In this document: positions 1 through 4,950 of the stretch, one piece after another
How the letters are laid out: every line of letters begins with the position of its first letter
Position numbering within the stretch: the first letter of the stretch is position 1
Source: Bacillota bacterium
GTDB taxonomy: Bacteria > Bacillota > Bacilli > Alicyclobacillales > SLC66
Reading direction: 5' to 3'
Length of the DNA: 10,101 nt
NCBI GenBank assembly: GCA_021799325.1
Contig: JAJZAS010000038.1
Coordinates: 1-10,101 of the forward strand
The notes under the pieces: generated by a model
Seen by the model: only the letters and a program-made list of their open reading frames with translations
Told to the model about the DNA's origin: nothing
Database searches by the model: none
Program-made: the position numbers and the translations under genes

Positions 1-26
1 TTTTAAATTAATATCTAAAAACCATC

Positions 27-48
27 AATTTGCATATATGTTTATACT
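27..48 (+). repeat. Left arm of inverted repeat bracketing the ABC genes
   Basis: The sequence at 27-48 equals AATTTGCATATGTTTACT with two extra dinucleotides. It is the inverse complement of the segment at 2137-2154. All 18 bases of the right arm match, with two 2-base gaps. It lies 6 bases beyond the permease stop codon. The AT-rich composition lowers its significance, so it is offered as an observed similarity of unknown role. Confidence 0.5.
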
Positions 49-54
49 GAATAT

Positions 55-1395
55 TTATTGGTTAAATTTGTAATTTAGTATCTTATTCCCAGCCGTTAGA
101 CTGCCAACGGACCATAACAATGCAACTATTATTGGCCACCAATCATTCGACGATAGCACAACCCAAACACTGTAGGTTCCTCCCGTGATAATGGCGCTCC
201 ATCTATATAGAACATTTTCTGTAATTATATAACGAATAAACTCTATTTTTGTTAATGCCAATGAATATGCCAACAAACTTTGCGTTGCTCCAATCATGGC
301 TCCAAGAATGGTCATCCCTATCTGCGACAAGATGAATACCATTTGCATATGAAAAAAGAATACATCAAAAGCTGTTGTGAATCCTACAACCACTAAAGAA
401 CCACCCAGCCATGCGAATACTACCTTTCCTAACCAAAATCGGTATCGAGCCCGAGGGATAAATGTCCACAGAGTAAGCAAATTAGTCTCATAGCGAAGCA
501 AAGTATTCATAATGAGACTTGTCATGATCGCGCCATACGACACTGTCAATATTTCAAGCCATGATGAAACAAAAGGAGCCTGTTTAGTTGAAAAAATGAG
601 AATACTGTATGCAATACCAAATTGCATAAGCCTGAACAGATATTCGCGGCTACGAAACAGTAGAATTCGGTCTTTGCGTATGACACCCATTCGGTGCACT
701 GTCGATTTAATTGGTATAGATAAGTTTTCTGGAAATAATTTCAATTTATGTCCAATACGAGGAAATATGATATAGGCGAAAATTTCCGAGAGAAGGACTC
801 CTGCACCCAAAACAACCAAAGCAATAGAAGAAGGTAAGGTCTGAACTTTTATCCACAAAACATACACCCCGCCTATGACAAGCAGGAGTAACGATCGAAT
901 TGGCCAAATCAGCCAAGGAGCGCCAACTTCTATCGTAATACTGGTAACAATGATACTTAGCAAAAAGGATACTGAGAGACTAAAACCGATCCATATTATA
1001 GAGATGGGATTCACCATACGGAGAATAAGATAAAATGCTATTGTGATCCACGCCAGCAACCAACGAACCATATGAAGGAACGGAGAGGCCGCAAAGTAGC
1101 GAACGTTATTTCCAATCCCGATTTGATCTACAAAAGAATACACTGGCATTCGATTGTGTAGTAATTGGAATAGAGCTAGACAGGATACTGCCGAGATAAT
1201 AGATGGACCCGCCACCGCTGCGATGATAAGCAAATTTTGCAACGCCATGGGTATGTTTAGAGAAACGGTCGTTGCTACAACAAGCATTAACGGACCAATA
1301 AGGGCAATAACCACTATGAGAAATAATCTAGTTGCCGGCGTAGGAAAGCCGGCCCTTACTAATTCCTCCCGAAGGATGAGCCAACCTTTTTTCAT
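55..1395 (-). CDS. Multi-spanning ABC transporter permease
   Basis: This 446-residue protein is very hydrophobic, with roughly twelve predicted membrane helices (about residues 24-44, 52-78, 108-127, 132-152, 164-181, 188-211, 256-270, 282-300, 325-347, 352-381, 400-415 and 420-435). A polar stretch around residues 236-256 (KDRILLFRSREYLFRL) resembles the cytosolic coupling region of two-gene ABC-2-like exporters. It is the membrane partner of the ATPase gene just upstream: its ATG overlaps the ATPase stop codon (ATGA). A GGAGG ribosome site lies about 10 bases before the start and could fold with the CTCC next to the ATG, which would favour coupled translation. The substrate is not shown by sequence. 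The neighbouring double-glycine peptide suggests peptide export or self-protection, but that is inference. No peptidase domain is present, and no exact family was recognised. Confidence 0.85.
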   Translation of the reverse strand: MKKGWLILREELVRAGFPTPATRLFLIVVIALIGPLMLVVATTVSLNIPMALQNLLIIAAVAGPSIISAVSCLALFQLLHNRMPVYSFVDQIGIGNNVRYFAASPFLHMVRWLLAWITIAFYLILRMVNPISIIWIGFSLSVSFLLSIIVTSITIEVGAPWLIWPIRSLLLLVIGGVYVLWIKVQTLPSSIALVVLGAGVLLSEIFAYIIFPRIGHKLKLFPENLSIPIKSTVHRMGVIRKDRILLFRSREYLFRLMQFGIAYSILIFSTKQAPFVSSWLEILTVSYGAIMTSLIMNTLLRYETNLLTLWTFIPRARYRFWLGKVVFAWLGGSLVVVGFTTAFDVFFFHMQMVFILSQIGMTILGAMIGATQSLLAYSLALTKIEFIRYIITENVLYRWSAIITGGTYSVWVVLSSNDWWPIIVALLWSVGSLTAGNKILNYKFNQ

Positions 1396-2123
1396 TGGAG
1401 TTGATCCTCCGCACGGTCAGACGAGAGCAACAACTGCCGAAGGTTTAATTGGTCTCGATCATTTTCCAGAATTTCTGAAATTGTTTGGTCTTTTAAAATG
1501 AGGATTCGATTAGCAATAGTCTGCACGAGCTCTAATGAATGACTTGAAATCAGGATCGCCGTTCCTGTAGCTGCTCGTTCACAAATCAATTCACTAACCG
1601 TTTGAACAGCTAGGGGATCCAGTCCATTATATAATTCGTCGATTAAAAGAAGATTGGAAGGGGAAAGAAACGCTAAACAAATTGACAATTTCGCACGTGT
1701 TCCAAACGATACTCTAGACACCTTTTGTTGAGCATACTCATCTAAACCGAGTCTTGCCTGCAAACTTAGGGCATCATTCTTTGAAGCATCTGTCAGTCCT
1801 GCATAAAACATCAACATTTCTTGGATAGTAAGATGCTCGTATACAAAAGGATCAACAGGTATAAAAAGAGAGTGTGGCATTGATGGGCGACCCACGTATG
1901 CTGATCCAGTAATAGAACCATTAGTAGGCCGTTGAAGGCCGCCAAGAATTCGGAATAAAGACGTTTTACCAGATCCATTCAGTCCGACTACGGCTACAAT
2001 TTGGCGACTCTCTACTATCAAATTTATATCGTACCATATCAAACGATCTCCATATCGCAGACTCAAAAGTTCCGTATGTATCAACGCGGACATATGTAAA
2101 CCTGCTTTCTTCACGATTTCCAT
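1392..2123 (-). CDS. ABC transporter ATP-binding protein
   Basis: A 243-residue cytosolic ABC ATPase. Walker A is GLNGSGKT at residues 47-54. The degenerate Q-loop region is IPVDP near 88-92. The signature VSFGT (138-142) keeps the Ser and Gly of LSGGQ. Walker B LLLIDE is at 158-163, the D-loop GLDP at 167-170 and the switch His at 195 (SSHS). The spacing fits the short single-domain ATPases that pair with ABC-2 type permeases in antimicrobial-peptide export or immunity systems. It would energise the permease encoded directly downstream with a 4-base overlap. The start is uncertain: the ATG at 2123 has only a weak GAAG upstream, and the in-frame ATG at 2093 (residue 11) has an AGG about 7 bases ahead and begins close to the conserved domain. 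It lies 31 bases after the 61-residue membrane-protein gene. Confidence 0.9.
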   Translation of the reverse strand: MEIVKKAGLHMSALIHTELLSLRYGDRLIWYDINLIVESRQIVAVVGLNGSGKTSLFRILGGLQRPTNGSITGSAYVGRPSMPHSLFIPVDPFVYEHLTIQEMLMFYAGLTDASKNDALSLQARLGLDEYAQQKVSRVSFGTRAKLSICLAFLSPSNLLLIDELYNGLDPLAVQTVSELICERAATGTAILISSHSLELVQTIANRILILKDQTISEILENDRDQLNLRQLLLSSDRAEDQLQ

Positions 2124-2136
2124 AATGCTTCAATTT

Positions 2137-2154
2137 AGTAAACATATGCAAATT
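2137..2154 (-). repeat. Right arm of inverted repeat bracketing the ABC genes
   Basis: AGTAAACATATGCAAATT on the plus strand is the partner of 27-48 in inverted orientation. It abuts the stop codon of the 61-residue membrane-protein gene and lies 13 bases before the ATPase start, so the two arms enclose exactly the ABC ATPase and permease genes. In a transcript spanning both genes the arms could pair, or they could mark the ends of a gene cassette. Neither is proven. Confidence 0.5.
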
Positions 2155-2340
2155 TCATTTTTTCTTAAATAAAAAACGGTACCAAAGTAAAATAATCAAA
2201 GCAACAGCAAAAAAGATAGTCGCTACAATGTAGTGTATGTCTTTTGATGATGCAGACGAGGCAGGCAGGTTCCCAGCGATAAATCCAAGCAAAATTATGA
2301 CTAGTAACAAAATCCTCAATACATGTAGTCTCCCTTGCAT
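2155..2340 (-). CDS. Small two-helix membrane protein, candidate immunity protein
   Basis: The 61-residue product has a basic N-terminus (MQGRLHVLR), a hydrophobic helix at about residues 8-25, a short polar loop (NLPASSASSKDIH), a second helix at about 36-55, and a Lys-rich end (FLFKKK). It probably sits in the cytoplasmic membrane with both ends inside. Small two-helix membrane proteins next to double-glycine peptides are often bacteriocin immunity proteins, and this gene lies between the peptide and the ABC transporter. The assignment rests on context only, because no family was recognised. No clear ribosome site precedes the ATG, and an in-frame stop lies four codons upstream, so the start cannot be extended. 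It may depend on coupling or a weak start. Confidence 0.6.
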   Translation of the reverse strand: MQGRLHVLRILLLVIILLGFIAGNLPASSASSKDIHYIVATIFFAVALIILLWYRFLFKKK

Positions 2341-2408
2341 TTTAGTTTGTTAGTAATCATATCCTCAGCTCATATAAACACCCCTTTTCCCAATTACATT
2401 CCATGTCG

Positions 2409-2437
2409 TATATTAAATGCGTATTAAAATCAAGCAA
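2409..2437 (-). promoter_or_regulatory. Possible promoter for the 61-residue protein and ABC genes
   Basis: On the minus strand TTGCTT (2437-2432) is followed after 17 bases by AATATA (2414-2409), or after 16 bases by TAATAT, which is a fair match to a vegetative promoter. The -35 element falls inside the left arm of the inverted repeat, so anything binding that arm could control this unit. This is a pattern match only. Confidence 0.3.
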
Positions 2438-2458
2438 CACTTGGCGCCGTCTATTTAT
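2433..2458 (+). repeat. Left arm of inverted repeat flanking the peptide gene
   Basis: On the plus strand this arm reads AGCAAC, ACTTGGCG, CC, GTCTATTTAT. The inverse complement of 2698-2725 reads AGCAAT, ACTTGGCG, TTTA, GTCTATTTAT. That gives 23 matching bases, one mismatch and a 2-versus-4 base central difference. Inward, AATTTTAAT recurs in both arms (2467-2475 here and 2693-2685 on the other side). The arm lies 35 bases past the peptide stop codon. It could be an inversion site, the end of a small mobile cassette, a long-range RNA stem or a paired operator. Confidence 0.75.
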
Positions 2459-2493
2459 AAATCCTTAATTTTAATAATATTCTTTTGTTTTTG

Positions 2494-2670
2494 TTAGGAA
2501 TTCAAAGCAGTAGTAACACCGTTATAAACCAAAACTGCCCCTTCCCCTATACCGATGCCAGTATCCATTAAAGCAGCTCCTAGAATAGCCTCTCCAGCAC
2601 CCTCCGTGAATTGAAGCCAATTGGTTCCAGCTACATAAGTATCCATTTCTTTGCTAGTAATATTTTCCAT
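2494..2670 (-). CDS. Double-glycine-type leader peptide, bacteriocin-like
   Basis: The gene encodes 58 residues starting MENITSKEMDTYVAG. Taking cleavage after Ala-Gly (residues 14-15), the leader has Ile at -12, Thr at -11, Glu at -8, Met at -7, Tyr at -4, Ala at -2 and Gly at -1. This matches the established double-glycine leader pattern of class II bacteriocins and secreted peptide pheromones. The predicted mature peptide of 43 residues starts TNWLQF, has no Cys and is rich in Gly and Ala with hydrophobic stretches. It carries overlapping GxxxG motifs (GIGIGEG, residues 38-44), as seen in pore-forming two-peptide bacteriocins, and is weakly acidic. An AGGAAG ribosome site lies 7 bases before the ATG. 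The gene lies between the regulator and the small membrane protein, and inverted repeats flank it. No specific bacteriocin family was recognised, and a signal-peptide role is also possible. Confidence 0.8.
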   Translation of the reverse strand: MENITSKEMDTYVAGTNWLQFTEGAGEAILGAALMDTGIGIGEGAVLVYNGVTTALNS

Positions 2671-2676
2671 GATTTA

Positions 2677-2682
2677 GCTTCC
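2677..2682 (-). promoter_or_regulatory. Ribosome binding site of the peptide gene
   Basis: On the minus strand the purine-rich AGGAAG lies about seven bases before the ATG at 2670. It fits the pairing and spacing expected in Firmicutes and supports this short frame being translated. Confidence 0.6.
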
Positions 2683-2697
2683 TAATTAAAATTGTTG

Positions 2698-2725
2698 ATA
2701 AATAGACTAAACGCCAAGTATTGCT
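2698..2725 (-). repeat. Right arm of inverted repeat flanking the peptide gene
   Basis: This is the partner of 2433-2458 in inverted orientation. It lies 27 bases upstream of the peptide start codon, in the leader or promoter region, so it would be transcribed if the promoter lies within 2726-2848. Its TTTA interior replaces the CC of the left arm. No clear target-site duplication was found outside the two arms. Confidence 0.75.
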
Positions 2726-2848
2726 ATGTAATATATTATCTCATTTTGATTTTTTTGTATTCAGTCTAATCGATAGATTTAATATATTTTTTTACATAGA
2801 TTCAATATAAACCCTTCATATTAAGAGTAAAAAGAAAGGAGATATAAC
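2726..2848 (-). promoter_or_regulatory. AT-rich promoter region upstream of the peptide gene
   Basis: This gap between the regulator and peptide genes is very AT-rich. On the minus strand a -10-like GATAATATAT lies at about 2740-2731, without a good -35 box, as is common for activated promoters. The short motif AATCTAT occurs twice as a direct repeat 23 bases apart (near 2802 and 2779). CTATGTAA and TTACATAG form an 8-base inverted pair around 2799 and 2732. These are candidate binding sites for the adjacent OmpR-like regulator. No clear terminator for the regulator gene was seen. Confidence 0.35.
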
Positions 2849-3523
2849 TTAATCACTTCCACTTCCCGGTAATTGGAGGTCTTTTAATAAATACCCCTGA
2901 CCTCTTTTATTTATTAAAATGGTTGGATGTTTTGAATCTTCTTCAATTTTTTCACGCAATACCTTGATACACATGTACAACGAAGAAGACTCTGCTAGAT
3001 CTGCAATTTCCATTAGTTCTTCATTCTTTGATATTTTTCCTTTATTCTGAAGTAAAGCATATAACAATTTAAACTCTCTTATAGTTAAGGTAAAGCACTC
3101 GCCTTTTTTTATCACGCAATGTCTATTAAGATCAAAGGACACATTCTCCGCAAGATTATATTCGATATTGAATATTCTAGTATTTTCGTTTTTTATATTA
3201 TTGATTAATCCAACTAGCGGTTTCCCAATATTTAAAATTGCGTTTTGCTGCATTAAAATTCGATCAGGATTACTCGAGTCTGAACTAATAAGTAAAATTG
3301 GTTTGATTGTTTCTTGAAGCAATTCTCGCCAATATTCGAAATCTATAACTTGTGGTTTAGGGAAATCAAGGATTGTTACAATGATGTCATCGTTTTTTAT
3401 CAGGGATTTCACTTGATATTTATCAGTAGTATGTTTTATGTCTATATTCTCGTTTTTCATTATGTATGAAACCAATGGTATGACAAAATGATTTTCGGTA
3501 AACAACAAAATTTTGTTACCCAT
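2849..3523 (-). CDS. OmpR-like winged-helix regulator with degenerate receiver domain
   Basis: A 224-residue two-domain protein. Residues 1-110 have the alternating strand-helix layout of a receiver domain, with KILLF at the start, Asp53 in the sequence LDFPKP, LLISS at 77-81 and Lys101-Pro102. The acidic pair that normally follows the first strand is replaced by Glu10-Asn11, so metal binding and phosphorylation may be weakened. Residues about 130-216 are a typical OmpR/PhoB winged-helix DNA-binding domain (FTLTIREFKLLYALL, LYMCIKVLREKIE, then NKRGQGYLL). No histidine kinase lies beside it in the window. It is the first gene of the peptide-transporter locus and a likely controller of the peptide promoter, which is inference from position. 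The ATG has only a distant AGGGG upstream. The gene is strongly AT-rich compared with the Tad genes. Confidence 0.85.
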   Translation of the reverse strand: MGNKILLFTENHFVIPLVSYIMKNENIDIKHTTDKYQVKSLIKNDDIIVTILDFPKPQVIDFEYWRELLQETIKPILLISSDSSNPDRILMQQNAILNIGKPLVGLINNIKNENTRIFNIEYNLAENVSFDLNRHCVIKKGECFTLTIREFKLLYALLQNKGKISKNEELMEIADLAESSSLYMCIKVLREKIEEDSKHPTILINKRGQGYLLKDLQLPGSGSD

Positions 3524-3736
3524 TTATATCCATAACCCCTAAACAATATTATTGATGGTTGTTATTTAACATTTAATAGTGCAATTATATAACAAAAGAA
3601 GTATAGCTTACTGTAATATTGTGTATTTTTTTCGAAATTATAATTCATCATTATAATTCGTGCTAGATATTGAATAAACGCGGATTTACCTCTATCGTGG
3701 GAGTTGCTGAGACTACCACTTGGGAGGGAACCCGCA
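3524..3736. other. Intergenic region between regulator and ISL3 remnant
   Basis: There is no convincing gene here. The part up to about 3660 is very AT-rich and likely carries the regulator promoter. On the minus strand a TATAAT (near 3588-3583) is present but lacks a good -35. From about 3680 the composition becomes more balanced, so the end of the ISL3-family element probably lies between 3660 and 3720. Its terminal repeat could not be defined because the other end is missing. Confidence 0.5.
3637..3659. repeat. Tandem near-palindromic repeat ATTATAATTC
   Basis: ATTATAATTC occurs at 3637-3646 and again at 3650-3659, separated by three bases. Each copy contains the palindrome ATTATAAT. It lies about 115-135 bases upstream of the regulator start and next to the IS remnant. 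It may be an operator, for example for autoregulation, or simple AT-rich sequence. Confidence 0.4.
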
Positions 3737-4290
3737 TTGTGTAACGACTTCACCATAGAATTCATTGGACTGCCATCCTTCAATATCACAGATTGGCGGA
3801 AGGAATCTGAATCACATTGGGTCGTTCAGTTAGACCCTACCAATCATCAGGTGGATTGTCCGATCTGCTTCAAGCGCAGTAGCAACCACGCTCGGACTAG
3901 ACGCAGAACCCTGCGTCATCGACACATTCCAGGGTGGGGAGATGTATCGGTTTCCGTTCCGATCTGGAGACAGCGTTGCGATCACTGTGCACTGACCTTC
4001 ACGGTAGAATGGGATGGGATCCCGATCCGAGGATCGGTGAGACGGATTCGTTTCGGCAACTGGCTGTGAAACAGTGCCACGGAAGAGATCTACAATCTGT
4101 CTCTCGAGAACTAAACGTCCGTTATAGCAGACTGGAGCGGTGGTATTATACAGACGCTCCGCAAAGATTACCCGATCCTGCATACCACGCCCCACCTGAT
4201 GTTTTATGTATAGATGAATTTGCACTTCGTAAAGGGCACCGATACGGGCTCAATCTAATGGATGCTCGATCGGGTCATGGGATTGGAGCA
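3737..4290 (+). pseudogene. ISL3-family transposase, frameshifted and 3'-truncated
   Basis: Start TTG at 3737 follows a strong GGGAGGG site eight bases upstream. The first frame encodes the ISL3 N-terminal zinc-finger region, with CPIC (plus strand about 3860), a run of Arg and His residues, and CDHC about 40 residues later. It reaches a stop at 4069. The alignable protein continues in another frame from about 4040-4050 (FRQLAVKQCHGRDLQSVS, then a helix-turn-helix-like region). It reaches the start of the DDE catalytic domain at IDEFALRKGHRYGLNLMD, with the presumed first catalytic Asp codon at 4213-4215. The shift corresponds to a net loss of one base. Homology ends near 4280-4300, where antisense IS3 sequence begins, so more than half of the protein, including the later catalytic residues, is missing. 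It cannot encode an active transposase. Confidence 0.85.
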
Positions 4291-4528
4291 GTTGCAAAGC
4301 CAAGTAGATGCGATACGCGCCACACTCTTTATTTTCAGCACGAATCTGACGGATCTTCGCCAAAAGATCATCGAATTTATTGGGACGGGTTCGGGTACGC
4401 AGCCAACGATAATCGCCTGCTTCGCTGACCAGCAACACCTGGCACATTTCCTTCACGCTGTGCTTGGTGTGCTCTTTTTCCCTTTGAGCCCATATAAAAC
4501 GAAAGAGTTCTCGTGCCGCTACTTTTTT
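4280..4528 (-). pseudogene. IS3-family OrfB (transposase), 3'-truncated
   Basis: In the -1 frame relative to orfA the sequence reads on through ARELFRFIWAQ, MCQVLLVSEAGDYRWL and CGAYRIYLALQ. These match the N-terminal helix-turn-helix region (HTH_21 type) of IS3-family OrfB. The frame then runs into ISL3-derived sequence and stops at 4250. The whole DDE integrase core is absent, so the product is inactive. A GTG at 4456 gives a 68-codon frame, but the natural product would be the OrfAB frameshift fusion. Confidence 0.85.
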
Positions 4529-4806
4529 TGGCTCTCTGCGAAAAAAGCGAGTGCCTTTTTCAAGATATCATTGGCGGATTCTAGTTCCTTGATCTTTTTT
4601 TCTAACGCCCTCCACTCCGCCGTTTTCGGATCGATACGCTGGTGACCGCTGCCCACAAAGGCCAAGGATCCGTGCTGCTTCTGCTGGCTTCTCCATGTAT
4701 AAAGTGTGGTGGTTGGGATCCCCAGTTGTGTGGAGGCCGCTGATGGTCCGACCTCATAAGATAATTTCAGTGCTTCTTCTTTGAATTCTTTGTCATACAC
4801 TCGCAT
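4519..4806 (-). CDS. IS3-family OrfA (transposase DNA-binding subunit)
   Basis: The 95-residue product begins MRVYDKEFKEEALKLS and has a helix-turn-helix at about residues 20-40 (AASTQLGIPTTTLYTW). A C-terminal leucine-zipper-like coiled coil lies at about 66-90 (ALEKKIKELESANDILKKAL). This is the standard layout of IS3-family OrfA, which binds the element ends and regulates transposition. The gene is full length with no internal stop. Since orfB is truncated the element is defective, but OrfA alone could still be made and bind related ends elsewhere. It lies just downstream of the tadC gene on the same strand. Confidence 0.9.
   Translation of the reverse strand: MRVYDKEFKEEALKLSYEVGPSAASTQLGIPTTTLYTWRSQQKQHGSLAFVGSGHQRIDPKTAEWRALEKKIKELESANDILKKALAFFAESQKK
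4522..4528 (-). other. Programmed -1 frameshift heptamer A AAA AAG
   Basis: The minus strand reads CAA AAA AAG TAG at the end of orfA. Slipping back one base at A-AAA-AAG bypasses the TAG and enters the OrfB frame (AAA GTA GCG GCA). This is the established way IS3-family elements make the OrfAB transposase. The site is intact although its downstream frame is now truncated. Confidence 0.75.
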
Positions 4807-4868
4807 CTAGATTCCTACTTTCGTTTTTTTATCATTGTGTCCAGATTTACGAGTTTATTGACTCAACA

Positions 4869-4950
4869 AAAATAATACTGCTCCACAATACGCAATCATT
4901 GCACTCGTACCCTAAAGGCACATTAGTGTTCCATTTGAAATCAAGCAATC
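4869..4950. other. Short gap between IS3 remnant and tadC
   Basis: No gene was seen. A weak inverted pair, ATTTGA and TCAAAT, begins within the tadC stop region, and GCAATGATTGC is a small imperfect palindrome. Neither is followed by a proper T-run on the minus strand, so no convincing terminator can be called for the Tad operon. Confidence 0.4.

Larger units (their letters stand above)
4280..4868 (-). mobile_element. IS3-family insertion sequence remnant, 5' half
   Basis: The remnant contains a complete orfA and the first part of orfB in the -1 frame, then stops at the junction with the ISL3 remnant around 4280-4310. The outer end is probably close to 4868: the 31 bases from there inward on the minus strand start TGTTGAGTC and reach CTGGACA, like the left ends of IS3 members that begin with TG. 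The right terminal repeat is missing, so the end cannot be confirmed by symmetry and no target duplication can be checked. Confidence 0.7.

Noticed and set aside
512..775. Plus-strand frame of 87 codons inside the permease gene
   Set aside because: It is antisense to a clear membrane-protein gene and shows no start context or domain.
1966..2151. Minus-strand frame of 61 codons overlapping the ATPase start
   Set aside because: It is the ATPase Walker A region read out of frame.
2357..2404. 15-residue mini-frame (MECNWEKGCLYELRI) upstream of the 61-residue gene
   Set aside because: It has no ribosome site at its start and is too short to support. It could be a leader peptide but nothing else argues for it.
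2833..2848. Strong Shine-Dalgarno-like AAAGGAGATATAA on the plus strand
   Set aside because: No start codon with a usable frame follows on the plus strand. It lies just past the regulator stop on the other strand.
3704..3736. TTG at 3704 as ISL3 transposase start
   Set aside because: It lacks a properly spaced ribosome site, whereas TTG at 3737 has GGGAGGG eight bases ahead and begins at the usual family N-terminus.
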